Shown: positions 35,414-43,284 of the stretch, piece by piece
Layout: each line of letters opens with the position of its first letter
How positions within the stretch are numbered: the stretch's first letter is position 1
Translations under genes and position numbers: made by a program
Assembly (NCBI RefSeq): GCF_900119365.1
Contig: NZ_FPJO01000012.1
Location: 1 to 64,000 of the forward strand
Direction: 5' to 3'
DNA length: 64,000 nt
Source: Streptomyces atratus
Lineage (GTDB): Bacteria; Actinomycetota; Actinomycetes; Streptomycetales; Streptomycetaceae
Notes under the pieces: model-generated
Told to the model about the DNA's origin: nothing
The model's database searches: none
What the model saw: the letters and a program-made list of their open reading frames with translations, nothing else

Positions 35414-36060
35414 AGCTTCTCCTCCGAGGCCTGGACGTACACCGCGCCGTTTCCGCTCAGCTCCAGCTGGAACGCCTCGCCGGAGCCGCGCCCCACCATG
35501 TCGCGCCAGCCGAGCGCGGTCGAGAGCTTGTTCCGTACGTCGCCGTGGTGCGCGACGTACGCCTGCGGGTCCACATGCACGTCGCGGCCGGGAGCGATCG
35601 GCAGCTCGATCACCCCGCCGTGGGCCATCACCGCGACCGCGCCGTGGCCCTTGAGCGTGGTGGTGAACAGGCCCTGCCCGGTCACCTGGCCGCGCACCAT
35701 GCCCATCACGCCGCCCTGCGAGCCCATGAACATCGTGCCCTGCTGGAGCGTCCCGTCGAAGGCGAGCAGCCGGTCGGCCTCCACGTACAGGGTGTCGCCG
35801 CTCAGATTGATCACCTGGATGTGATGGCCGCCGTGGCCGAACATCACCGTTCCGCTGCCCTCGACCGTCATCAGCGGGGTCGACTCGCCCGCCACCCGCC
35901 GGCCGATCATCGACATCACGCCGCCCTGGCCGCCCTGGATGTTCGGCGTGAACGACACCTCGCCGCGGTAGGCGAGCATCGCGCCCCGCTGGCTGTACAT
36001 CTTCTGGCCGGGAACCACCGTCGCCTCGACCATCTTCGCGTTGATCTCACGGAATGGCAT
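35410..36060 (-). CDS. AIM24-family protein (second of three)
   Basis: 216 residues from the ATG at 36060, which overlaps the stop of the first AIM24 gene (ATGA). Repeated beta motifs are visible: GQKMYSQRGAMLAYRGEVSF, GSGTVMFGHGGHHIQVINL, DTLYVEADRLLAF and GQGLFTTTLKGHGAVAVMA (each 20 residues or less). There is no signal peptide or catalytic residue pattern. The three genes overlap by 4 bp each, so they are surely co-translated and probably form a hetero-oligomer. Confidence 0.88.
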   Translation of the reverse strand: MPFREINAKMVEATVVPGQKMYSQRGAMLAYRGEVSFTPNIQGGQGGVMSMIGRRVAGESTPLMTVEGSGTVMFGHGGHHIQVINLSGDTLYVEADRLLAFDGTLQQGTMFMGSQGGVMGMVRGQVTGQGLFTTTLKGHGAVAVMAHGGVIELPIAPGRDVHVDPQAYVAHHGDVRNKLSTALGWRDMVGRGSGEAFQLELSGNGAVYVQASEEKL

Positions 36061-36698
36061 CAGACGTCGCCCCCGATGGTGTTCCGCTCGCTCGGCTGGA
36101 CGTAGACGACGCCCTCGCCCTCGAACCGGATCTGGAAGGACTCCCCGGAACCCTCGCCGATCAGCGTCCGGAAGTTCACCCCGGACTGGAAGTGCTGCTG
36201 GAGACTGCCCTGGTGGGCGATGTAGGCGCCCGGGTCGACGAACAGCGGGTACTGGGCCGAGACCCGCAGCGCCACCGCCGCACCGTCCGACGTGATCGCC
36301 ACCTGACCGGTGCCCTCGACGGTGGTGGTGAACAGGCCGTTGCCGCTCGCCCCACCGCGCAGGCCGGTGAAGGTGGTTCCGGTACGCAGACCGGCGTCGG
36401 TGCACAGCAGATTGCTCGCCTCGACGTAGAGCTTGTCGCCGTGCAGCGAGACGAGGTTGATCTCGCTCGCCCGGTCCGCGAAGTAACAGGTGCCCTGGCC
36501 GGTCACCTCCATCACGGACATCTGCTCGCCGGTCAGGCGCCGGGTCACCATGCCGCGCAGCCCGTCACCGCCGCCGGTCATCTTTTTGAACGTCATCCGG
36601 CCGTCGTAGGCGACCATCGAACCGTTCTTCGCCTTGACGGCGTCGCCGGCCAGGTCGACGGCGAGCGTTCTGCTGCCTTGGAGTCGGAACATTGCCAC
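36060..36698 (-). CDS. AIM24-family protein (first of three)
   Basis: 212 residues from the GTG at 36698; the ATG two codons later (36692) is equally possible and neither has a clear ribosome site. Motifs match the second copy: KAKNGSMVAYDGRMTFKKM, GQGTCYFADRASEINLVSL, DKLYVEASNLLC and GNGLFTTTVEGTGQVAI. It is the promoter-proximal gene of the AIM24 operon and is divergent from the DUF3817 gene at 36929. Confidence 0.85.
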   Translation of the reverse strand: MAMFRLQGSRTLAVDLAGDAVKAKNGSMVAYDGRMTFKKMTGGGDGLRGMVTRRLTGEQMSVMEVTGQGTCYFADRASEINLVSLHGDKLYVEASNLLCTDAGLRTGTTFTGLRGGASGNGLFTTTVEGTGQVAITSDGAAVALRVSAQYPLFVDPGAYIAHQGSLQQHFQSGVNFRTLIGEGSGESFQIRFEGEGVVYVQPSERNTIGGDV

Positions 36699-36928
36699 GG
36701 AGCGACGTTAACGGCAGGCCCCCCGGCCGGGACAGGGCCCGAGGGAGGATCCGGGCCCCTGAACCGCCCCTGATACGCATCCGGTACCGGACCCGTACGC
36801 AACCGGGACGTATCCCCGGCGGCACATCCGGCCCCCGGCGCCGAGCGCCGCGCACGCCGATGCCACAATGGGGCGAGCTTGTGCCCATATTCACAAGCTG
36901 TCACCGTCCTCCCACCGAAGGTGCCCCC

Positions 36929-37279
36929 GTGGACATCAAGACCGCTACCGCCCTGCACCGGCTGCGCCTCATCTCGATTCCCGAGGCGCTCTCCTTCCCG
37001 GCCCTGATCATCTTCGGCTCGGTCCTCAGCCGGGTCTCCGACATCGACTTCCTGATGATGCCGCTCGGCATCGTGCACGGTGTGCTCTTCGTGATCTACG
37101 CCGTCCTGCTGCTCGACGTCTGGTCCAAGACCAAGTGGCCGCTGAAGCGCGTGGCGTTCTTCTTCCTGCTCGCGCTGCTGCCGTTCGGCGGTCTGTACGG
37201 CGACAAGCTGCTCAAGCGCTACGAGGCCGACGGAGTCATCGCCGCCCGCGCCCGCCGCGAGGGCGTGGTCAGCCCGTGA
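36929..37279 (+). CDS. DUF3817 integral membrane protein
   Basis: 116 residues, GTG start at 36929. Three hydrophobic helices (about 13-33, 41-62, 73-92) carry the DUF3817 features: LRLISIPEALSF, PLGIVHGVLFVIYAVLLLDV and the cytoplasmic WPLKRVAFF. The conserved GIVHG histidine lies in helix 2. The function of the family is unknown. The stop overlaps the start of the interrupted MTH1187 gene (GTGA). A second family member is at 42722. Confidence 0.88.
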   Translation: MDIKTATALHRLRLISIPEALSFPALIIFGSVLSRVSDIDFLMMPLGIVHGVLFVIYAVLLLDVWSKTKWPLKRVAFFFLLALLPFGGLYGDKLLKRYEADGVIAARARREGVVSP

Positions 37280-37515
37280 TCGTCGCGTTCTCGGTCAGCC
37301 CGCTGGGGGTCGGCGAGGACGTCGCCGAGTACGTCGCCGACGCCGTCCGGGTCGTCCGCGAGTCCGGACTGCCCAACCGCACGGACGCCATGTTCACCTC
37401 CGTCGAGGGCGAGCGGGAAGAACACCGAGCGTCCGGAACTGACGGCCGTTCTCGACTACGTCCGCCCCGGAGACACCCTGTGTGTGGAAGCTGGACCGGT
37501 TCGCGCGCTCGCTGA
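37276..37515 (+). pseudogene. MTH1187-family thiamine-binding protein, 5' part, interrupted
   Basis: The first 46 codons (VIVAFSVSPLGVGEDVAEY ... AMFTSVEGE) are a normal MTH1187/YqgV-family N-terminus, a small protein family that binds thiamine. From 37414 the frame runs into inserted DNA and ends at 37515 after about 33 unrelated residues. The missing C-terminal half is found at 39497-39653. Joining 37276-37412 to 39497-39653 gives exactly 294 bp, a 97-residue protein of normal length with the in-frame junction EGEWAEVMD. The GTG overlaps the DUF3817 stop. Confidence 0.9.
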
Positions 37516-37865
37516 TCGACCTGGTGAACATGGTGGACGCTCTTGCCGCGCGGGGTGTCGGGTTCAAGGTGCTCACGGGTGCGCTGGCGAGCATCGATCC
37601 GAACACCCCGGACGGCCGTCTCATGCTCCAAGTCGTGGGCGCCATGGCGGAGTTCGAGCGGTCGTTGATTCAGGAACGGACGCGCGCGGGTCTCGACGCT
37701 GGCCGTGCTCAGGGCCGTACGGGTGGACGTCCGGCGGTCATGGATGCCGACAAGCTTGCGGCTGCCAAGGCACGCCGCGCGAAGGGAGAGAGCGTCACGG
37801 CGGTGGCCAAGGCGGTGGGTGTGTCCCGTGCGACGCTGTACCGGGCGCTTGCCGACGCGGAGTGA
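37412..37865 (+). pseudogene. Serine recombinase (resolvase/invertase), truncated and frameshifted
   Basis: Homology starts at the left junction with SGKNTERPELTAVLDYVRPG, which in complete resolvases is about residue 45, so the N-terminal part with the catalytic serine (YARVST region) is missing. A 2-bp loss in a TG run near 37481-37486 shifts the frame; the second frame resumes WKLDRFARSLIDLV and includes GAMAEFERSLIQERTRAGL and the C-terminal Hin-like helix-turn-helix AKAVGVSRATLYRAL. It cannot be an active recombinase. A terminator hairpin follows. Confidence 0.85.
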
Positions 37866-37879
37866 TCCGACCTCAACCC

Positions 37880-37914
37880 GAGAGACCGTCCACTGACAGA
37901 GCGGGCGGTCTCTC
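37880..37914 (+). terminator. Terminator after the recombinase remnant
   Basis: GAGAGACCG (37880-37888) pairs with CGGTCTCTC (37906-37914), a 9-bp stem 15 bp beyond the stop. Confidence 0.7.
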
Positions 37915-38004
37915 TCATGTCTGGCCCGGAAGTGCCCCCAACCGCGACGGTACCCACCGGCCGAGCGCCCTACGGCAGCGTGTACAGGGGCGTACTCTCG
38001 GCTC

Positions 38005-39186
38005 ATGCCTGCCGACTTGGGTGACCGGCTCAGAGACGTTCGCAAGCGTCGAGGGATGACCCAACAGGGACTAGCACGCGAGTCTGGCGTGTCTGTATCG
38101 CTCATCCGCAAGCTCGAACAGGGTGAGCGACAGGATGCGCGCCTGGAGACCGTGCGTCGCCTCGCTGCGTCGCTCGGGGTGCCCACCATGCGCCTTGTGG
38201 TGGAGTCGGCGGAAGACGGAGCGAACGCAGCCACCCTTGACCAGTGGGCAACCGTCAGAGAGGCGCTTGCAGCCCCGTTGAGGGACACGTTCGAAATGGA
38301 CGAACCGCCAACCGTGGAAGGGGTGCGCGACGCGCTCAGTGCCGCCGTACCCCTGTTCTCCGGAGACCGGTTCACGGAGTTGCGGACGGTGCTGCCCCCA
38401 CTGTTGCGGGATGCCGACACAGTGGCGCAGCTCACCCCCCAGGGACGCACCGTCCGTGTGCGGCTGTTGCAGCTCACCGGTTGGCTTCTCACACAGACCC
38501 GCCAGTTCGAAGCCGCCGAGCGGTGTCTGGGGACCGCGCTGAACGGCTCTGCGGACCGTCTACAGGGCGCGTCCACGGTCAGCACGATGTGCTGGCTGCT
38601 GCTGCGACAGGGCAAGCTCAGCGAAGCGCGGGAGTTGGCCACCCAGTGGGCCGACGACACGGAACCCCGGCTTTCGCGAGCCACCCCGGATGAACTCAGC
38701 GCGTGGGGTTGGCTGCTGCTGCGCCTGTCGGCTGCCGCTGTACGGGACAACCGCACGGAAGAGGCTGAAGACGCTCTGAGGCTCGCCCACTCCGCCGCTG
38801 TAGCCCTGGGACGGGAATTCGCCCCGAGTGATGACTTCCTGCGAGCGTTCGGCCCCGTCACGGTGACGCTCAGGCGGACCGAGAACGCCATGGTCTTGGA
38901 CCGTCCGGATGTGGTGCTCAAGCTTGCCGCGAAGATTCCGACGGGAGGATTCCGCCCCACGTCGAACAACCGCAACCGTCATCTGCTCGACGTGGCCAAC
39001 GCGTACGCCAGGACACGGCGGTACGGGCAAGCCGTCGAGACCTTGGCCAGCGTCCGCGAGGCTGCCCCTCAGTGGCTACCGAACCAGCGTTACGCCCGTG
39101 ACATCCTCGGTCACATCGTGGCTAAGCGGCGGACGCTCACGGAGGAAATGCGCTCCCTCGCTGACACGGTGGGGCTGCCCACGTGA
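38005..39186 (+). CDS. XRE-family regulator with TPR-like C-terminal domain (insertion cargo)
   Basis: 393 residues from the ATG at 38005. The N-terminal Cro/C1 helix-turn-helix is RDVRKRRGMTQQGLARESGV and SVSLIRKLEQGERQDARLE. The remaining 300 residues are helical with repeat-like segments (LLQLTGWLLTQTRQFEAAER, GWLLLRLSAAAVRDNRTEEA, ANAYARTRRYGQAVETL), suggesting TPR-type ligand sensing as in many Streptomyces XRE proteins. Codon use is less GC-biased than its neighbours, supporting transfer. Such regulators are common cargo of streptomycete integrative elements, often paired with a small downstream protein, here the 66-residue one. Confidence 0.8.
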   Translation: MPADLGDRLRDVRKRRGMTQQGLARESGVSVSLIRKLEQGERQDARLETVRRLAASLGVPTMRLVVESAEDGANAATLDQWATVREALAAPLRDTFEMDEPPTVEGVRDALSAAVPLFSGDRFTELRTVLPPLLRDADTVAQLTPQGRTVRVRLLQLTGWLLTQTRQFEAAERCLGTALNGSADRLQGASTVSTMCWLLLRQGKLSEARELATQWADDTEPRLSRATPDELSAWGWLLLRLSAAAVRDNRTEEAEDALRLAHSAAVALGREFAPSDDFLRAFGPVTVTLRRTENAMVLDRPDVVLKLAAKIPTGGFRPTSNNRNRHLLDVANAYARTRRYGQAVETLASVREAAPQWLPNQRYARDILGHIVAKRRTLTEEMRSLADTVGLPT

Positions 39187-39264
39187 CACTGCGTGACACT
39201 TCCTGTTGATCTTGAATGGAACTGCCATTGCTGCTGGTTGAGGTGATCTCTAGCGTCGCTTGGC

Positions 39265-39465
39265 ATGACAACCGAACCGACGCGTTACCAGACCATGCCG
39301 GTGGAACTGCCGTTACGTACGGAGCTGGAGCCGACCCCGGTGGAGGGGTGTCCGGGCTGCACAGAACTCGCGAACGTGCGGGACCGTGCGCGCACCGGCG
39401 GAGACATGACCACCGTGTCCGACTGCAACGTCTACATGAAGCGACACCCGGAGGGGCACGGGTGA
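39265..39465 (+). CDS. Small protein with CPGC and DCNV motifs (insertion cargo)
   Basis: 66 residues, ATG at 39265, ending at a TGA that overlaps the next GTG. It has EGCPGCTELANVRDRARTGG and the C-terminal DCNVYMKRHPEGHG; Cys-x2-Cys plus His residues could bind zinc. I recall small proteins with similar endings beside XRE regulators in Streptomyces accessory regions, but no function is known to me. It lies 78 bp after the XRE gene. Confidence 0.6.
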   Translation: MTTEPTRYQTMPVELPLRTELEPTPVEGCPGCTELANVRDRARTGGDMTTVSDCNVYMKRHPEGHG

Positions 39466-39653
39466 TCGCGCGCGACGACATCGGCGCACATGGCGAATGG
39501 GCCGAGGTCATGGACGTCGTCAAGCGGGCCGTCGCCGCCGTCGAGGCCCGCGCCGGACGGGTCTCCCTCGTGCTGAAGGCCGACATCCGCCCCGGCGTCA
39601 CCGACGGACTGACCTCCAAGGTCGAGACGGTCGAGCGGTACCTCGCGGACTGA
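39462..39653 (+). pseudogene. MTH1187-family protein, 3' part, with a new start
   Basis: Residues GEWAEVMDVVKRAVAAVEAR through VETVERYLAD are the missing C-terminal half of the gene at 37276. A GTG at 39462, overlapping the small-protein stop (GTGA), opens a 63-residue frame whose first 11 residues come from the insertion. It could thus still be translated by coupling to the cargo gene. Alone it lacks the N-terminal beta-strand, so folding is doubtful unless it meets the other half. Confidence 0.8.
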
Positions 39654-39670
39654 CGTCCGTCCCGCATCCG

Positions 39671-39701
39671 ACGAGCCCCGGCCCACTCGGCCGGGGCTCG
39701 T
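39671..39701. terminator. 13-bp perfect stem between convergent genes
   Basis: ACGAGCCCCGGCC (39671-39683) pairs with its complement at 39689-39701 around the loop CACTC. It serves the interrupted MTH1187 unit and the convergent ArsR-like gene. Confidence 0.85.
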
Positions 39702-39702
39702 C

Positions 39703-40704
39703 TCATTCCTGCCCGCCGTGCTCCGCCGGTACCGCCAGGGCGATCCCGAGCGGCGTCCGCTCGTACAGCACCTGATGTCCGTACCGGCGCGAGGTGAGCA
39801 GCCCGGCCGCGCGCAGCACCGACAAATGCTCCGACACGGAGGAGGGCGCGAGGCCCAGCCGGTGTGCGAGCGCGCTGGTGCCGACCGGCTCGTCGAGCGC
39901 GCACAGCACATCGGCCCGCCCCCGGCCGAGCAGCCGGGCGAGCACCTGCGGGGTGCGGTCGGCGGACTCCGCCCACAGCCCGCCGATCCCGCGCGCCGGG
40001 TAGATGATCGCCGGCTGCCACGGCGGCTCGAAGCCGCTGACCGCGTCCGGCCAGCAGAAGACGCTGGGAATCAGGACGAGCCCCTGCCCGCCCAGGACCC
40101 GGGTGTGCCGGCCGCGCGTCCCGACGATGGTGAGCGTCGACTCCGACCAGCTCAGCTGGGGGCTCAGCTCACCCAGCAACCGTTCGAAACCGACCGCGGC
40201 CAGCCGCCGCGAGTGGTAGGCGATGTCCGCCTCCAGCAGGGCGCGCAGGCGCGGCCAGTGCGGCTCGACCAGCACCCGCCAGGCCCGCTCCAGCAGATCG
40301 GCCAGCTCCCGGGCGGTCCGGGCCGGATCGGCGAGCATCGCCCGCCCGGCGGGGGAGTGCAGCACCTCCGGCCGGTCCGCCAGTGCCAGCGCGAGGTCCT
40401 GGCGGGCGAGTTCGGGATCGACGGACCGCACGCCCGTGATCTCCTCCTCGAAGGTGGTGGCCGGTCCGGACGGCGGCGGGCTGAAGAAGTCCGGGTTGTG
40501 CCCGTGCCGCGCCATCAGCAGCCACAGCGGAGAGAGATCGAGCCCGGCGGCCGCGCCCCGGATCAGCCGGAGCCACGGCAGGTGGTAGCCGTGCCGCTCG
40601 GGCTGGGCCAGGACCCGCACGGCGGCCTGGGTCTCCCAGAGCGGTGAGAGCGCGAACCGGCAGCGGAGCAGGTCGCTCTCGTCGAGATGGAGATGGAACG
40701 GCAT
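39703..40704 (-). CDS. ArsR-type winged-helix regulator with DUF5937-like N-terminus
   Basis: 333 residues. The N-terminal 240 residues (MPFHLHLDESDLLRCRFALS ... LVLIPSVFCWPDA) match the large domain found in a Streptomyces subgroup of ArsR-like regulators. The C-terminal helix-turn-helix is plain: LDEPVGTSALAHRLGLAPSSVSEHLSVLRAAGLL. No arsenic-type Cys ligand motif is present, so metal sensing is unlikely. It is divergent from the MFS transporter gene (81 bp between starts), which it probably regulates. Confidence 0.85.
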   Translation of the reverse strand: MPFHLHLDESDLLRCRFALSPLWETQAAVRVLAQPERHGYHLPWLRLIRGAAAGLDLSPLWLLMARHGHNPDFFSPPPSGPATTFEEEITGVRSVDPELARQDLALALADRPEVLHSPAGRAMLADPARTARELADLLERAWRVLVEPHWPRLRALLEADIAYHSRRLAAVGFERLLGELSPQLSWSESTLTIVGTRGRHTRVLGGQGLVLIPSVFCWPDAVSGFEPPWQPAIIYPARGIGGLWAESADRTPQVLARLLGRGRADVLCALDEPVGTSALAHRLGLAPSSVSEHLSVLRAAGLLTSRRYGHQVLYERTPLGIALAVPAEHGGQE

Positions 40705-40784
40705 AACGCGGCCCCCGCTCGCCGACTTTCGGTGTGGGCCGAAAGTCTACGGAGGAAGCGCCCCGGCCCAGCAGGATGCCGTCC

Positions 40785-42116
40785 ATGCCGACAGACGCCG
40801 AAAACCCGATGGACCACCCGCGAGACGTGGCGGAGGCGACAACCGCGTCCCCCGTGTCTCCCGCTTCCCGCGGCTACGGTCCGGTCTTCGCGGTGCGGGA
40901 GTTCCGGGCGGTCTTCCTCGCCCATCTGCTCTCCCTGCTCGGCGTCGTCGTCAGCGAACTCGCGCTGACCGTCCTCGTGTACGGCCTCACCGGATCGCCC
41001 CTGCTCAGCGCCCTCACCTTCGCGCTCGGCCTGCTCCCGTACCTCGTCGGAGGCACCCTCTTCGCCGGGGTCGCCGACCGGTATCCCGCCCGCCGCGTCC
41101 TCGTCGTCTGCGATCTGATCTGCGCGGGCTGCGTCACCGTGATGGTGCTGCCGGGCACCCCGGTCGGCGGACTGCTCGCGCTGCGCTGCGTGATCGCCGC
41201 CGTGTCACCCGTCTTCACCGGGACCAGGATGGCCGCGCTCACCGACATCCTGGGCGAGGGCGATCTCTACGTCCTCGGCCGCTCGCTGCTTCGGATCGTC
41301 TCGCAGAGCGCGCTGCTCGCCGGCTTCGGTCTGGGCGGTGTGCTGCTCGCCGCACTGTCCCCGCGCGGCGCGATCACGGTCACCGCGGTGACCTTCCTCT
41401 GCTCGGCGGCCCTGCTCCGCTTCGGCACCCGCGCCCGGCCGGCCAGGTCCGGCGGCGACGGCGGCGGCGCCCTGCTGAGGGAGTCGCTCTCCGGCGCCCG
41501 CACCGTCCTCGCCGACCGCAGGATCCGCGGGCTGATGCTGCTGTTCTGGCTGCCCCCGATGTTCGTCGTCGCACCGGAGGCGCTCGCCGCACCGTACGCG
41601 GACGAGATCGGCGTGGGACCGGTCGCGCTCGGCATGCTGATGTGTGCGATGCCGGTCGGACAGATCGCCGCCGAGCTGTACGTGGGCACCGCGCTGACCC
41701 CCCGACGGCGCTCCCTGATCGTGCTGCCGGTCGCCGCCGCGGGGCTGCTGCCGCTGGTGGTGTACGGGTTCCGCCCCGGCATGGCCGTGGCCGTGCTCGC
41801 GCTGGCCCTGGCCGGGGCGGGATCGGCCTACGTCATCGGCCTCGACCAGTGGCTCGTGGCCGCCGTACCGGAAGCGCTCCGCGGCCGGGCCATGACCCTG
41901 CTCACCGCCGGGCTGATGACGCTCCAGGGGGTCGGCATGGCCCTCGCCGGGCTCGCTGCCGAGTTCCTCCCCGTGCACCAGGTGGTCGCCGGAGCCGGTG
42001 CGGTCGGCGCCCTCTGTCTGCTTCCGCTCGTCCTGGAGGTCAGGAGGACCGCCCCCGCCCGCCCTGTTCGGACCGAAGTTCGAGACGGGGCTGACCAGCA
42101 TATGACCAGTGGGTAA
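40785..42116 (+). CDS. MFS transporter
   Basis: 443 residues from the ATG at 40785, which has AGGA 8 nt upstream; in-frame ATG 40776 and GTG 40734 are alternatives. Twelve hydrophobic helices are predicted. The MFS loop motif appears as GVADRYPARRVLVVCD between helices 2 and 3. The start MPTDAENPMDHPRDV is a soluble N-terminal tail. It is most like drug-efflux members such as the enterobactin-exporter-type MFS_3 family. It is controlled probably by the divergent ArsR-like regulator and overlaps the frame upstream of the MarR gene. Confidence 0.88.
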   Translation: MPTDAENPMDHPRDVAEATTASPVSPASRGYGPVFAVREFRAVFLAHLLSLLGVVVSELALTVLVYGLTGSPLLSALTFALGLLPYLVGGTLFAGVADRYPARRVLVVCDLICAGCVTVMVLPGTPVGGLLALRCVIAAVSPVFTGTRMAALTDILGEGDLYVLGRSLLRIVSQSALLAGFGLGGVLLAALSPRGAITVTAVTFLCSAALLRFGTRARPARSGGDGGGALLRESLSGARTVLADRRIRGLMLLFWLPPMFVVAPEALAAPYADEIGVGPVALGMLMCAMPVGQIAAELYVGTALTPRRRSLIVLPVAAAGLLPLVVYGFRPGMAVAVLALALAGAGSAYVIGLDQWLVAAVPEALRGRAMTLLTAGLMTLQGVGMALAGLAAEFLPVHQVVAGAGAVGALCLLPLVLEVRRTAPARPVRTEVRDGADQHMTSG

Positions 42117-42126
42117 GGTCGGTGCC

Positions 42127-42636
42127 GTGCCGAAGCCGCTCAGTCTCCCCTTCGACCCCATCGCCCGCGCCGACGAACTCTGGCAGCAGCGCTGGGGCCC
42201 CGTGCCCTCGATGGGGGCGATCACCTCGATCATGCGCGCCCAGCAGATCCTGCTCGCCGAGGTCGACGCGGTCGTCAAACCGTACGGACTGACCTTCGCG
42301 CGGTACGAGGCACTGGTGCTGCTCACCTTCTCCAAGGCTGGTGAGCTGCCGATGTCCAAGATCGGCGAGCGGCTCATGGTCCACCCCACCTCCGTCACCA
42401 ACACCGTGGACCGGCTCGTGCGCTCCGGCCTGGTCGCCAAGCGCCCCAACCCCAACGACGGCCGCGGCACCCTCGCCTCCATCACCGAGAAGGGCCGCGA
42501 GGTCGTCGAGGCGGCGACCAAGGACCTGGTCGACATGGAGTTCGGGCTCGGTGTGTACGACGCCGAGGAGTGCGCGGAGATCTTCGCCATGCTGCGCCCG
42601 CTGCGGATCGCCGCCCAGGATTTCGAAGAGGCGTAG
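42127..42636 (+). CDS. MarR-family transcriptional regulator
   Basis: 169 residues from the GTG at 42127, with AAGG 7 nt upstream. The winged helix is clear: FARYEALVLLTFSKAGELPM, KIGERLMVHPTSVTNTVDRL and the wing KRPNPNDGRGTLASIT. The acidic C-terminus forms the dimerisation helix. It starts 10 bp after the MFS gene and could be co-transcribed with it, although its product is strongly conserved in streptomycetes and the pairing with DUF3817 (42722) is also conserved in my recollection. Confidence 0.88.
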   Translation: MPKPLSLPFDPIARADELWQQRWGPVPSMGAITSIMRAQQILLAEVDAVVKPYGLTFARYEALVLLTFSKAGELPMSKIGERLMVHPTSVTNTVDRLVRSGLVAKRPNPNDGRGTLASITEKGREVVEAATKDLVDMEFGLGVYDAEECAEIFAMLRPLRIAAQDFEEA

Positions 42637-42721
42637 CGGAAGAAGCACGGGGCGTAGAACGGCGTTTCGAGAGCCCGGCCCGCTGCAAGATCGCCCCGGC
42701 CGTCCGGTTACGCTCGGTGCC

Positions 42722-43054
42722 ATGAAACGCAGTGTGCTGACCCGGTACCGGGTGATGGCCTACGTCACCGCCGTCATGTTGCTGGTGCTCTGCACCTGCA
42801 TGGTCTTCAAGTACGGCTTCGACAAGGGCGAGGGCCTGACGCTCGTCGTCTCCCAGATCCACGGTGTGCTCTACATCATCTACCTGATCTTCGCCTTCGA
42901 CCTCGGCTCCAAGGCGAAGTGGCCGATGGGCAAGCTTCTCTGGGTGCTGGTCTCCGGCACCATCCCGACGGCCGCGTTCTTCGTCGAGCGCAAGGTCGTC
43001 CGCGAGGTCGAGCCGCTGATCGTCGACGGCGCCCCCGCGACCGCCAAGGCCTGA
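42722..43054 (+). CDS. DUF3817 integral membrane protein
   Basis: 110 residues from the ATG at 42722. Three helices: about 9-29, 42-61 and 70-90. It has the family segments VVSQIHGVLYIIYLIFAFDL and SKAKWPMGKLLWVLVSG, and a C-terminal VERKVVREVEPLI. It is a paralogue of the protein at 36929, 5.8 kb away. Function unknown. It is followed directly by the 160-bp inverted-repeat element. Confidence 0.88.
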   Translation: MKRSVLTRYRVMAYVTAVMLLVLCTCMVFKYGFDKGEGLTLVVSQIHGVLYIIYLIFAFDLGSKAKWPMGKLLWVLVSGTIPTAAFFVERKVVREVEPLIVDGAPATAKA

Positions 43055-43069
43055 CCCGGCAGGACCCTA

Positions 43070-43229
43070 GGGCCTTTCGTTTGGATCAGGCCGGGGTCGC
43101 GGGGTCCGGCACGCGCGCTCGCCGCGTTGTCGTCGGTCGCCGACGCTCCGCGTCGACTCCCTCCTCCGCCTTGCGATCGCACGCACCGGACCCCGCTCCC
43201 TGATCCGGCCTGATCCAAACGAAAGGCCC
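43070..43229. repeat. 160-bp MITE-like element with 25-bp perfect inverted ends
   Basis: The 25 bases at 43070-43094 are the exact reverse complement of 43205-43229, and an inner GCGGGGTCCGG (43099-43109) pairs with 43186-43196. The whole could fold into a long hairpin. It encodes no protein. A decayed relative is at 50151-50211, sharing the arm core CTTTCGTTTGGATCAGGCC. I recall similar intergenic palindromes in other Streptomyces. Here it also sits where a terminator for the DUF3817 gene is expected. Confidence 0.8.
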
Positions 43230-43284
43230 CGGTCCGCGCCGCCCGAACCGCCCCGTGCGAAGCACCGGGCGGTTTGCCATCGAC

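Larger units (their letters stand above)
37408..39496. mobile_element. 2,084-bp insertion in the MTH1187 gene, recombinase-derived, flanked by GGCGA
   Basis: GGCGA occurs at 37408-37412 and at 39492-39496. Removing one copy and everything between restores the target gene exactly. Cargo: the 5'-truncated serine recombinase, an XRE-type regulator and a 66-residue protein. By eye its GC content and codon bias are weaker than in the flanking genes. No terminal inverted repeats are visible. A 5-bp flank fits either a target duplication of the Tn3 type or a crossover core of a serine recombinase. The recombinase frame starts right at the left junction, so the element's original left end is probably gone. 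Confidence 0.8.

Noticed and set aside
38005..39186. Excisionase role for the XRE protein
   Set aside because: At 393 residues with a helical repeat domain it is far larger than excisionases; a regulator is more likely.
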